DNA of 64,000 nt from a virus. The position numbers and the translations under genes are program-made. Positions within the stretch are counted from its first letter, which is position 1; each line of letters begins with the position of its first letter. The notes under the pieces were generated by a model. That model saw nothing but the letters and a program-made list of their open reading frames with translations. It was not told the DNA's origin and did no database searches. Below, piece by piece: positions 1 through 9,137 of the stretch. The stretch spans positions 39,266 through 103,265 of the IMG/VR virus record IMGVR_UViG_3300037164_000059; one strand, given 5' to 3'.

Positions 1-274
1 AATCAGCTTTTGTAATTAATAATCCTGATTGTCTTCCCCAATATCCGGTTTCAATACAAATATTGCCACTAATACTACCCATTTTATCAAATTTACATTC
101 AATTGTTTTTTGTTTTTCTGCAAAGTTACCATTAAAAAGTATAATATCATAATAACTATATTCTTCTTTTTTCATATTTTTATATGCAAGAGGAAATAAT
201 TTTTCATTTAAATCTTTTAAACAAAAATCCTCAAATTCAAATCCCATTCTTGATGATTCTTTCCAATCAGCCAT
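1..274 (-). CDS. PD-(D/E)XK nuclease-like protein (3' end cut by window)
   Basis: The reading frame opens at an ATG at 274 and runs off the left edge of the window with no stop, giving 91 visible residues. It begins MADWKESSRMGFEFEDF, then has a short strand YYDIILFN followed about 15 residues later by TIECKFDK. A D...ExK arrangement after an N-terminal helix with E residues is typical of the PD-(D/E)XK (restriction endonuclease-like) fold; here D would be the one in YYDI and ExK is ECK. The gene starts one base downstream of the end of the 2H phosphoesterase gene, so the two are probably cotranscribed. The substrate cannot be told. The fold call rests on a single motif in a truncated protein. 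Confidence 0.55.
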   Translation of the reverse strand, partial: MADWKESSRMGFEFEDFCLKDLNEKLFPLAYKNMKKEEYSYYDIILFNGNFAEKQKTIECKFDKMGSISGNICIETGYWGRQSGLLITKAD

Positions 275-275
275 G

Positions 276-659
276 TTATTTATATTCTACTTCAGTTACT
301 TTACCTGTCACAAATATAGGTCTTTTTAATGGTTGCCAATTAATTAATTTATTTGACATCATTGGTTTACCACCATTTGCTCGATTAACAGCCATTGTTA
401 TATGTGCTTTAGCATTATGCGTTTCAAAACCACTGACACCAACAGCCATTACTTTATCATCTATAGCGAATTCATTAACACTTAATCGTACTGGTAATCC
501 TAAATATTTTTCAAGTTCTGGGTCAATTTCACCCATGTTTATTGTCATATGGTCACAAATTATTTTCCAATCATTAGGAATTATTGAACTAAAACGTTCA
601 ATAAGTCGTTGTTTTGACCTATCATCAAGAACGACTGCACTATAAGATATGTTATTCAT
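276..659 (-). CDS. 2H phosphoesterase-like protein (RNA end processing)
   Basis: A 127-residue protein with two HxT motifs, HMT at residues 37-39 and HIT at 86-88, each followed by a hydrophobic strand. That pair is the signature of the 2H phosphoesterase superfamily, whose members open 2',3'-cyclic phosphates or ligate RNA ends (for example the cyclic phosphodiesterase domain of fungal tRNA ligase). The length is short for the superfamily but holds the two repeat halves. It starts at an ATG whose A overlaps the end of the next gene upstream (659). Its neighbours include a CCA-type nucleotidyltransferase fusion, so an RNA repair or modification role is plausible, but the substrate is inference. 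Confidence 0.65.
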   Translation of the reverse strand: MNNISYSAVVLDDRSKQRLIERFSSIIPNDWKIICDHMTINMGEIDPELEKYLGLPVRLSVNEFAIDDKVMAVGVSGFETHNAKAHITMAVNRANGGKPMMSNKLINWQPLKRPIFVTGKVTEVEYK

Positions 660-1315
660 TAATATGTAAATTTTGTTAAAACATTATAATTTTTGTTTAA
701 TGCTTTTAATGCTATTTCAACTTCTTTAAAGCATTCATTAATACCACCACCACATATTACTAATTTACCTGAAAATTTTTTTAAATAATCCATTAAGTCT
801 GGTATATTAATACAATCTTGTGCTGGTTCTAAAAGGTCACGAACAACACTTGTATCATAATCATATTGTCGCATAAATCCATTCCACATTTCTTCATCAA
901 TATCACGACTATCATTAATATTGTGTTGAATCATATATTTAACAAGATTAACTGTTTCATCTTCTTCAGCACCTTCATCCATACAGGTTCTAAAAAAAGC
1001 ATAACCTTTATCTAAGTATTTGATAACCTGTAAATTATCTTCTTCCAATCCATTTTCTAACAACCACATTTTATAATCATTTTCACTTATCATACCTAAT
1101 GTATCAGCACCATTATATAATAAAGTAATTGAATTCATGTTATAAATATTTTCATTAATAAATTTTGTAAATTGATAAATATTAAAAGTAAAACCTTTTT
1201 CATATTCTGGTTGAATATCAACAGAAATTAAATTAGCGTTTTGAACAAGATTAATTCCAGAATCTTCCAATAATTTATTACGTTGCTGTTCTTTAATTAT
1301 AATTTCTCTTTTCAT
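659..1315 (-). CDS. isochorismatase-fold (cysteine hydrolase-like) protein, tentative
   Basis: A 218-residue protein. Residues near 30 read LISVDIQPEYEKGF, resembling the N-terminal strand with an Asp of cysteine hydrolases of the isochorismatase/nicotinamidase family. Near the C-terminus is LVICGGGINECFKEVEIAL, resembling the strand-turn carrying the nucleophilic Cys (usually G..T..CV..TA). The middle third is acidic and helical and does not match a family I know. If the fold is right it would hydrolyse an amide or ester; phage relatives may be inactive because the Lys and second Asp are not obvious. It overlaps the downstream 2H gene by one base and is probably translated with it. Confidence 0.35.
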   Translation of the reverse strand: MKREIIIKEQQRNKLLEDSGINLVQNANLISVDIQPEYEKGFTFNIYQFTKFINENIYNMNSITLLYNGADTLGMISENDYKMWLLENGLEEDNLQVIKYLDKGYAFFRTCMDEGAEEDETVNLVKYMIQHNINDSRDIDEEMWNGFMRQYDYDTSVVRDLLEPAQDCINIPDLMDYLKKFSGKLVICGGGINECFKEVEIALKALNKNYNVLTKFTY

Positions 1316-1345
1316 TTAGTTAAAATTTCTTTTATGAAGATGTTT

Positions 1346-4300
1346 TTAAGCATAAAATATTTTATTTTTAATTGGTATTGCTTGCGGAGAATCCATAATA
1401 TCTTCACCATTTATATATAATTCTTCAATTTTTAATGATGTATTTTTAAATAATGTTATTTCTTTTTCATCTTCGCCAAGAGCCAAATCCATATTAGCAT
1501 ATATTGTATTAGTCCAATCAATATTGTCTTCTTTCACAGATGTTTTTATTATTGCTTTATTATATTTTTTACTATCTCCCCAATGTGCTTCAGCAGCATT
1601 TTCTTCCCAAGACCAATAAATACCTAAATGTTTTCCTTGTGTACCAATATGATAAATCCAATTATCATCAACTGTCATTTCTCTCCAAATATCAATAGTA
1701 TCATTTGGTTTTATTTTTTCTTTTATTTTATCTATTACATCATCATATTTATATTTTAATTCCCATATAAACCATTCTTTAAAATCTTCATTTTGTTCAA
1801 TAACTTCCTTATCTTCATCCTCCAAATTATTTTCATATTTATAATATTCAATATATCTTTCATAATTATCACTACGTTTCACATCTTTTATATATTGCGG
1901 TGTTATTATATTATCTGAAGTTATTGAATCAATTGGTGTTTCATTTAAAACATCATTATCTGTAAGTTTCCATAATAATTTATGTTTTAATTTTTCATTA
2001 TGGCTAAAATCTTCATAATTATTTTGTAAAAATTCTAATACTGATGCTTCATTTGGGTCTGAATATTCTGCTCTTCCTCTTCCACTTTCAGTATTCCATA
2101 TATCATATTCTTTAGCAAAGAAATTAATATCAACTATTTTATTGTTTACAACATATTTACCATCACCAACTTCATGATATTCTTCAGTAAGATTAATAGG
2201 CATACTACCATATTTAATAAGACCATAATATTCTAAATAAAAATCATATTGTGGATTTTTTCTTTTTGTTGCACGTAATATTTCAATTGATGTTTCTTTT
2301 TGGTCTTCACCTCTTTGAATAAATTCTTCACCCGAATCACTCAATCCAAAATTATTAGAATCACTTACTCTTTGTAATACTTGATAATTGAAATTATTAT
2401 ATACATATTCGGTAATTCCTAATATATCTGCCATATCTGCATGATTAAAAGCACCATCAGATTGTGCAACAAATAAGTTTCCATCACTATCAGCAATTGC
2501 TCTAACATTTTTATCAAAATTAGTTAACGATTTTGGATTCTTAAAAAATAAATCACCCTCTTCACTAATTGCATATGGTTTTTCTTTATTTTTTTCTATA
2601 CCACCCATTGCTTTAACATCCATTGCAGTATTTGAATCAGGAACATTAAAAGTTTTTTCTGCATATTTATCTGCAACACCTTCTTGTTTTATTGATTTAT
2701 TTTTTTGACTTGTCAAATTTAATAAATCATCTCGATTATTCCTAACATTATTTGAATATACCTTTAACAATAATGATTTTAACATATCACCAATCTCTTT
2801 ACCTTTTAATCCAAATTGAATTAAATCATTGCCATTAATTGCTAGTTCACCAACTGCTTTTGGATATTTGCCTTGTAATAATTCTTGTGCTGCGGTTTCA
2901 ATTACACTAGGTATTATTTGGCTTTGAAGTGATTGTGGTGATGTTACATACATATTATGCACAACTGTTCGTGCTTCAATTAAATTAGTTGCTTCACCAC
3001 TATCAAATGCCATTTCAAGTGCTTTAATTTCCTTATAAGTATCAATATCACCCTTTAAATTATTTTTATAAAATTCTGCAGGATTTGGTAATAATCGTAT
3101 TAATAAATAAATAAACTCACCTATTGTTTTAACTTCTTCAAATGGACTTCTATCAATTGTTGATTGTTTTAAATCAAAATTAAAAATTTGTTGAAATAAA
3201 CCAGTGTCTTTAAGTAGTTGTATACCAATACGTTTGTCACCTTTTTTTAAAATTTTATCGAACTCAATTAATATTCTTTCTGGCGGAATTTCTTTAATAC
3301 GACTTGCATTATCTTTAATCATTTGCATTGTTTGTGGTTCAATTGTAAAATCAAAACGACTTGCAAACCCTATCATTCGCATCATACGTAATGGGTCATC
3401 TGAAAATGCCTGTGGATTTGCAGCAGAAATTTGTTTATTTTTTATATCTTCCAATCCACCGAGTGGGTCAATAAATTTACCTGAATTAATATTAATTGCC
3501 ATTGCATTCAGCTTTGCGTCACGTCTCGTCAAATCATCTTCAATTGGAAGATTTTCATCACTCTGAACATCAAAACCATGATAACCACCTTCACCATTTG
3601 GTTTTTCTTTACGTGGTAACGCTATATCATAATCAGTACCATCTTTATCAATAAATTTTATAACACCAAATGATTTGCCAACAACATCAACTTTACCAAA
3701 TTTTTGTAATTGCGATATTAATAAATCAATTGATGTGTTTCTAACAATTAAATCAATATCTTTATTGGGTTTGTTAAGTACCAAATCTCTCACAACCCCA
3801 CCAACAGCATAAATTTCAGACCCTAAGTCATTTATAAGTGATTGAATAAATGGTTTTTGTTTTAAATTATTTACAAATTCAGTAATTTTATTATTTGGTT
3901 GTATATTGTTTTCGCACATATTCTCTGCAATATTTATTGAATCTAAATCAAAAACTACTTTAGCTGGAAATGATGAAATTCCTAATTCTCGTAATGCATC
4001 AAATCTATGACCACCTTCTAAAACATATGAACCATCTTCATCAATAACAACAATTAGTGGACTAATTTCTTTATTATATTCAATCTGTTTTGCTAATTTT
4101 TTTGTTTTTTGTTCTTCATCAGGAGAATAATATTTTAAATCTCCCATTTGTGGAAATGAATTGAATGAAACTTCTCTAATTCCATTAAGTATTTCATAAT
4201 TTGTTAATGATGCTTCAATTGAATTCATGTTTGGAACATCATTTCGAATTATTAATCCATTAATATTATTTCCATTTATTATTGGAAATTCATGATTTAA

Positions 4301-4408
4301 TGTTTCATAACTAAAATTTTGTGCATTACTGATAACAGATTCATTAATTTGTTTTCTCATATAATTTTCAAATAATATTATTTCACTATTAATAATGTCT
4401 ATTAGCAT
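1346..4408 (-). CDS. Polyvalent fusion: ParB-like domain, CCA-type tRNA nucleotidyltransferase, ADP-ribosyltransferase-like C-terminus
   Basis: A 1020-residue fusion, numbered from the ATG at 4408. Residues about 89-153 resemble a ParB/Srx-like domain (SPLIVVIDEDGSYVLEGGHR). Residues about 200-410 are a class II poly(A) polymerase/CCA-adding head and neck: YAVGGVVRDLVLNKPNKDID with the DxD pair, RRDAKLNAMAIN, DPLRMMRMIGFASRF and PPERILIEFDKIL. The last ~130 residues contain a strand LGIYWSWEENAAEAHW and later GEDEKEITL, an ExE that suggests an ADP-ribosyltransferase fold. A GTATTTATA promoter motif sits just upstream of 4408 (4421-4429), which is why I prefer this ATG over an upstream TTG. 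The N-terminus ends in INE at residues 21-23, like the leaders of other virion proteins here. Multi-enzyme fusions of this kind are known as polyvalent proteins and are usually packaged and injected. ParB and transferase calls are firm, the ART call moderate. Confidence 0.7.
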   Translation of the reverse strand: MLIDIINSEIILFENYMRKQINESVISNAQNFSYETLNHEFPIINGNNINGLIIRNDVPNMNSIEASLTNYEILNGIREVSFNSFPQMGDLKYYSPDEEQKTKKLAKQIEYNKEISPLIVVIDEDGSYVLEGGHRFDALRELGISSFPAKVVFDLDSINIAENMCENNIQPNNKITEFVNNLKQKPFIQSLINDLGSEIYAVGGVVRDLVLNKPNKDIDLIVRNTSIDLLISQLQKFGKVDVVGKSFGVIKFIDKDGTDYDIALPRKEKPNGEGGYHGFDVQSDENLPIEDDLTRRDAKLNAMAININSGKFIDPLGGLEDIKNKQISAANPQAFSDDPLRMMRMIGFASRFDFTIEPQTMQMIKDNASRIKEIPPERILIEFDKILKKGDKRIGIQLLKDTGLFQQIFNFDLKQSTIDRSPFEEVKTIGEFIYLLIRLLPNPAEFYKNNLKGDIDTYKEIKALEMAFDSGEATNLIEARTVVHNMYVTSPQSLQSQIIPSVIETAAQELLQGKYPKAVGELAINGNDLIQFGLKGKEIGDMLKSLLLKVYSNNVRNNRDDLLNLTSQKNKSIKQEGVADKYAEKTFNVPDSNTAMDVKAMGGIEKNKEKPYAISEEGDLFFKNPKSLTNFDKNVRAIADSDGNLFVAQSDGAFNHADMADILGITEYVYNNFNYQVLQRVSDSNNFGLSDSGEEFIQRGEDQKETSIEILRATKRKNPQYDFYLEYYGLIKYGSMPINLTEEYHEVGDGKYVVNNKIVDINFFAKEYDIWNTESGRGRAEYSDPNEASVLEFLQNNYEDFSHNEKLKHKLLWKLTDNDVLNETPIDSITSDNIITPQYIKDVKRSDNYERYIEYYKYENNLEDEDKEVIEQNEDFKEWFIWELKYKYDDVIDKIKEKIKPNDTIDIWREMTVDDNWIYHIGTQGKHLGIYWSWEENAAEAHWGDSKKYNKAIIKTSVKEDNIDWTNTIYANMDLALGEDEKEITLFKNTSLKIEELYINGEDIMDSPQAIPIKNKIFYA

Positions 4409-4420
4409 AAAAATCTTTAA

Positions 4421-4429
4421 TATAAATAC
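4421..4429 (-). promoter_or_regulatory. GTATTTATA promoter motif
   Basis: On the minus strand TTGTATTTATATTAAAG lies about 12 bases before the ATG at 4408 of the polyvalent fusion. It matches the motif repeated before many genes in this window. Confidence 0.55.
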
Positions 4430-4498
4430 AATAAAAAAAATCAATATTTAAAATTTTAAATAAAATTTTGTCCATCATAATAAAATATTAATTATTGT

Positions 4499-4508
4499 AG
4501 TATTTATA
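4499..4508 (+). promoter_or_regulatory. AGTATTTATA promoter motif, plus strand
   Basis: TAGTATTTATATA reads on the plus strand 66 bases before the ATG at 4575 of the plus-strand LAGLIDADG endonuclease. Its orientation follows the gene, which argues that the motif is a directional promoter. Confidence 0.5.
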
Positions 4509-4574
4509 TACATTAGAAGAAGATTTAAATTTTTTCCGTAATTATATGTTCTATTTTTAATAAAAAACAAATGT

Positions 4575-5579
4575 ATGAAAAATTATGATATAAACGAAAT
4601 TGCAAATTTATATTTTATAAAAAAATACTCATTAGAAAAAATAGGAAAACTCATGCACGTACAGCCAAAAAAAATTAGCAATTTATTAAAGATAAATGGA
4701 TATGTTTTAGATAATAGGTCTCATGATGGTAATAGTAGAAGATATTATGTTGATAAAAATTTTTTTAAAAAAATTGATAATAAAAATAAAGCATATGTAT
4801 TAGGATTAATTATTTCAGATGGTTGCATTTATAAAAATGCAATTACATTCACATCTAAAGATATTGAGTTGGTTGAAATCTTAAAGAGAGAACTTAAATC
4901 CGAACATAAATTAGCAACATATAATGTTTTTGATAAAAGAACAAATAAATATTATTTAAGAAATTCATTATCAATTCCATCTAAAGAAATTATTAATGAT
5001 TTAAATAATTTGGGTGTTTTTTCTAAGAAATCCTTTGATTGTCAAATGCCAAATATACCTGAAGAATATTTTTGGCATTTTGTTAGAGGTATTTTTGATG
5101 GTGATGGAACAATATTTAAAGCAACATCAAATAAGGAAGGATGTTTATATTTTTCAATTATTGGGTCGGAAAATTTATTGACAGAAATAAAAAATAAATT
5201 TAATTTAGTGGGAATATCTAATACAAAAATAATTAATACTGATTATAAATCAAACAATGGACATCTTATTAGAATTAATTACCATTCATTTCATGATGTT
5301 AATATATTAAAAAATAAAATATATTGTGATTCTGAAGACTTAAGGTTATCAAGAAAATATGATTTATTTCAAACACTAAGAGAATATAAAAAAGGTAATT
5401 TTGACCACACAAAACAATTACGACAAATAAAAATGTATGATTTAAATAATAATTTTATTAAACATTTTAATAATTTTCATGAAGTAAAAAAAGAAACAGG
5501 ATTATCATATAAATCAATTCATAGAGTTGCGATGGGTATTAGAAAAAACACCAAAAAATATATATTTAAATATATTTAA
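4575..5579 (+). CDS. LAGLIDADG homing endonuclease
   Basis: A 334-residue free-standing endonuclease. An N-terminal helix-turn-helix-like stretch (residues ~1-45) is followed by two LAGLIDADG helices, YVLGLIISDGCIY near residue 75 and FVRGIFDGDGTIF near 168, which make a monomeric two-motif enzyme that cuts a long asymmetric site. The C-terminal ~55 residues (QIKMYDLNNNFIKHF... ending KYIFKYI) match a NUMOD1-type DNA-binding module. It is one of only two plus-strand genes. Its stop TAA overlaps the stop of the convergent kinase-like gene in a shared TTAA. A plus-oriented GTATTTATA motif lies upstream. Confidence 0.9.
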   Translation: MKNYDINEIANLYFIKKYSLEKIGKLMHVQPKKISNLLKINGYVLDNRSHDGNSRRYYVDKNFFKKIDNKNKAYVLGLIISDGCIYKNAITFTSKDIELVEILKRELKSEHKLATYNVFDKRTNKYYLRNSLSIPSKEIINDLNNLGVFSKKSFDCQMPNIPEEYFWHFVRGIFDGDGTIFKATSNKEGCLYFSIIGSENLLTEIKNKFNLVGISNTKIINTDYKSNNGHLIRINYHSFHDVNILKNKIYCDSEDLRLSRKYDLFQTLREYKKGNFDHTKQLRQIKMYDLNNNFIKHFNNFHEVKKETGLSYKSIHRVAMGIRKNTKKYIFKYI

Positions 5580-8500
5580 TTTATTTTTTTCTTGTGTTCT
5601 CTTGCATAATTATTTACAAACTTATTATATATATTTTCACTTATTTTATGATTCATACCGCTTTTTACTTTTTTTCTAAATTCTACTTCTGCTTTATTGG
5701 CAATTTCATGTGCACCATCTTTGCCACTATCGTCATTACTATACTTTAAGCCATAATATTTCATTAAATGTCTTTCTAGCGTTTCATGTAAAAGTATTGC
5801 ACCTAAATCATCAGGTTTAATTAAAAATACATCATCAATCCAAATTTCGTCTTCAGGAATATATTTAGCATATTTTTGCTCTTTCTTTGGTAAATCCAAA
5901 TCAACGTAATGATGTCCACCGTCAACATATTCATCGAACGAATTTTTTCTCACATGGTCACCATTAATTGCATATACTTTATAGTCATCTTCTTGAAATA
6001 AGAACAATTTATCTAATCCATGTATTTTATTGTCTTTTTCAATTTGCTTTTCAAAATCCTTAAATGATTGTTCATTAAGATTATTATTTTTCATTAAAAC
6101 TAAATAACCACCATCACCATCTTCAGCAATAATTTCGCCAGTTAAATCAAATTCATCAATATCTGAAAAATCATTTTCATTTGAATATCTTGTAGCATCT
6201 TCAAATGTTTTTGTAACCCAGACAATATTATTAGCAGGATATTTATTCAATTCAGCTAATTTTTCTTCAGGTATATTCATTTCTTCATTACCAAGTTCAT
6301 CTCTTTCAAACCTAACAACATCTCCAGCAGATGTACCTTTTTTTTGTGAAAATAAACTATCTACCCGATATGCTTTACCAATATAATTAACATTTTCATT
6401 AATTGTTTTAATATCAAGATTATTAATATCACCTTGATTACAAGCTACACTTGTATTTCCCAAACCACCTAATCTACATTTCTTTTTTACTGTAACAGCT
6501 TGTGCTCCTTTCATAAATGATTTTTTTCCAATTTCATCAAGAGCAAATTTATCTTGTGTTGCATCACCTACAACATGATGATATTCTAAATCTTCTTTTA
6601 CACTTTCTGGAGTTGTTGGTACGTTATTATCTGTAACTGGAGATGTATCATTATTTTCATATGGTGGAAAATTATCCTGTCCAATACTATTTGGTGTTGA
6701 GAATTTTGAAGTTCCATCTTCAGTTATTTTTATATTTTCTGCACCATTCGGTTGTAAGTAACCATTACTAAATCCCACATCAAAAAATGCAATTACTCCA
6801 TTTTTTTTATATCCTAAATTAGTATAATTAAAATAATCCAAACTTTCAACTCCATATTGTTTTGCTTCTTCAGCAATTCTTAATATAGAATAAAAAAATT
6901 CAGCATCTTCTGGATTTTTTGACATATATCCATCAATTTTTTTTGTATCTATGTCCCCATATCCATTTATATAATAATCAATAATATCATAAAGTCTGAG
7001 ATTAAATATTTTTCCAAAAATAAAATCAATTCTTTCTTTAAGTCTTTTAAATTTTTGTGGGTCTGTTTTTAATTTTTCCAAAACAATTGCATATGTTTTA
7101 GAAATATATGTATTTTTTGAATCGATTGTAAATACATTATATGGTTGTGCTATATATTTTAATGGTTTATTTATAAGTTTTAAATTTTCTGCTGCTTCAC
7201 TATTATCTGCAGTTATTTTTAAAATTTTATCATCACCAATATCATAAGCAACACCATATTCACCAGCATCAATAAATTTTGGTTCGTTATATCCTCTTAT
7301 TTTAGCAATTTGTTTTGCGATATTATCTGCAATATTTCTATTATATTTTTCATCTAATATTTCTTCGTTTTCAGGTAAAAATATAATATTTGCATCTCCC
7401 AAATCAGGTTCATTAACGCCATAATAATCACCAACATCAAAAAATTTTAAAATACCATCCTCATATCCAAGATTTTTGGGATTACTATAATCATCTGATT
7501 TAATATTATAACTCAACAGTTCTTTTTTTATTTCAAATAATTCTATTAACCAATCATATGCTTGTTGTCTTTCAATATTAGAAATATTTACTTCAGGTTT
7601 TTCTGTAAGTATATTTTTTGCCAAATTAACTAAATTATTATAATCAAAACGTTTTTTCATTATAATATAGAAATCAACTGTCGTCATATCATTTGGCATA
7701 ATAGTATCTATTATTTCAACATTTCGAACAAATTGTTGAACTGGTTTGTCAATAATATTACGTTCAATTATTCCAAAAAATGATTTATTTTTTTCAGTAT
7801 CAACTATTTTATATATATTGTAAACAATTGCAATATGTATTGGTTTTACTCTTATTAATTTAGCTGCAGCATCTGCTTCACTAATATCAGTAGTAAGTTT
7901 TAAAATCTTTGTATCTCCAATATCAAATACATGACCACCAGTACTACCTGCCATATATTCTATAGTTTTTATTCCTAATTTTTCTGCAATTGAATTTGCT
8001 AATTGAATTGCATAATTTTTATCAAATACGATGTCTTGAACTTGTGGTACTTCATGTTTAATATCTTCATTTATAACATATTCTTCACTACTAAGTGGTT
8101 CTCTATCATAATAATTTTGTGAAATAAGATATTTTTGAAGTTCTAATAAATTATTATAAAATTTTTTCTTATCATCAACATGATTTAATGTTTCCTTAAG
8201 ATTATTTACACATTCATGAAAATTATCTACAAGTTGTGGCATATTTTTTATAGGCTTATTTGGATATATGCTTCTTCTTATAATAAATTCTTTAAATTCT
8301 TCATTTATTACACCATCGCCATCACCTACACCATATGGCATTAATGCCCACATTCCATGTCTTTGGTCTTGTCCAACGTTACCTATATCGGAAAGAATAT
8401 CATCATTACCATTAGCAAAATTATACAATTCATACATGTGATATTTTTGTTTTTTTTGAGGACTATAATGAGTATCATATACTTCATCATTAAGACCATA

Positions 8501-9067
8501 ATCAGTTAATACAATTGTGGGTTGACCATCATGAAGTACTTCACCATAAGAACTTGGTCTACTTAAATCACCAACATTTATTGAATAATTTGCAACAAAA
8601 TCAATTAAATCAATAACAAATTCATTATTATCTAATTGATTTTTAATATTTTCATCTTGTCCAAATATTGGTCTACCACCTCTATTTTCAGATTCATAGT
8701 TTCTTAAATAATAAAATAAATCGCTAAGACTTGGAATACCAGTTAATTCTTTGATTCTCTTTTCACCCACCTTTTTTACTTTTTCCGCAATCAACCAACT
8801 ATCATCATCTGCATTGTCATAAATAATTGTAACAATATGTTGTGTATCTCTATAATATCCAATATTGGCTTCGGCTTCATTTTGTGCAATACCTTTTTGA
8901 TTTTTTGCTAATTTTAATACTTTCTGACCATCAATATCATAAACAATTCTACCACTACCACTACCAATTCTTGATAGATGTTCATTAGCATATTGTATTC
9001 TACTTGCAAATGATTTTATGTTAAGAAATTCCGTTAAGAAATTCTGTTTAAATTCATCGTATGTCAT
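5576..9067 (-). CDS. Large protein with three tandem kinase-like domains, probable virion-borne effector
   Basis: A 1163-residue protein with three repeats of a kinase N-lobe pattern: RIGSGSGRIVYDIDGQKVLK (residues 33-52), GSTGGHVFDIGDTKILKLT (~365-385) and AGEYGVAYDIGDDKILKIT (~600-620). Each has a glycine loop, a Lys strand and a following helix with Glu. Each is followed some 150-200 residues later by a DFG-like element: LTDYG, KFFDVG, AFFDVG. No HRD motif is clear, so activity is uncertain. The C-terminal third has a possible ADP-ribosyltransferase-like segment (NNIVWVTKTFEDATRYSN) and ends with a motif LLHETLERHLM...AHEIANKAE seen in phage polyvalent proteins. It is preceded by a weak version of the promoter motif (CTATTTATGA). 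Confidence 0.6.
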   Translation of the reverse strand: MTYDEFKQNFLTEFLNIKSFASRIQYANEHLSRIGSGSGRIVYDIDGQKVLKLAKNQKGIAQNEAEANIGYYRDTQHIVTIIYDNADDDSWLIAEKVKKVGEKRIKELTGIPSLSDLFYYLRNYESENRGGRPIFGQDENIKNQLDNNEFVIDLIDFVANYSINVGDLSRPSSYGEVLHDGQPTIVLTDYGLNDEVYDTHYSPQKKQKYHMYELYNFANGNDDILSDIGNVGQDQRHGMWALMPYGVGDGDGVINEEFKEFIIRRSIYPNKPIKNMPQLVDNFHECVNNLKETLNHVDDKKKFYNNLLELQKYLISQNYYDREPLSSEEYVINEDIKHEVPQVQDIVFDKNYAIQLANSIAEKLGIKTIEYMAGSTGGHVFDIGDTKILKLTTDISEADAAAKLIRVKPIHIAIVYNIYKIVDTEKNKSFFGIIERNIIDKPVQQFVRNVEIIDTIMPNDMTTVDFYIIMKKRFDYNNLVNLAKNILTEKPEVNISNIERQQAYDWLIELFEIKKELLSYNIKSDDYSNPKNLGYEDGILKFFDVGDYYGVNEPDLGDANIIFLPENEEILDEKYNRNIADNIAKQIAKIRGYNEPKFIDAGEYGVAYDIGDDKILKITADNSEAAENLKLINKPLKYIAQPYNVFTIDSKNTYISKTYAIVLEKLKTDPQKFKRLKERIDFIFGKIFNLRLYDIIDYYINGYGDIDTKKIDGYMSKNPEDAEFFYSILRIAEEAKQYGVESLDYFNYTNLGYKKNGVIAFFDVGFSNGYLQPNGAENIKITEDGTSKFSTPNSIGQDNFPPYENNDTSPVTDNNVPTTPESVKEDLEYHHVVGDATQDKFALDEIGKKSFMKGAQAVTVKKKCRLGGLGNTSVACNQGDINNLDIKTINENVNYIGKAYRVDSLFSQKKGTSAGDVVRFERDELGNEEMNIPEEKLAELNKYPANNIVWVTKTFEDATRYSNENDFSDIDEFDLTGEIIAEDGDGGYLVLMKNNNLNEQSFKDFEKQIEKDNKIHGLDKLFLFQEDDYKVYAINGDHVRKNSFDEYVDGGHHYVDLDLPKKEQKYAKYIPEDEIWIDDVFLIKPDDLGAILLHETLERHLMKYYGLKYSNDDSGKDGAHEIANKAEVEFRKKVKSGMNHKISENIYNKFVNNYAREHKKKIN

Positions 9068-9137
9068 TTTTGAATATAAGTATATTCATAAATAGTTAAG
9101 TTTTTAATGAATTTTATAAAAATAATGAATTTATATG

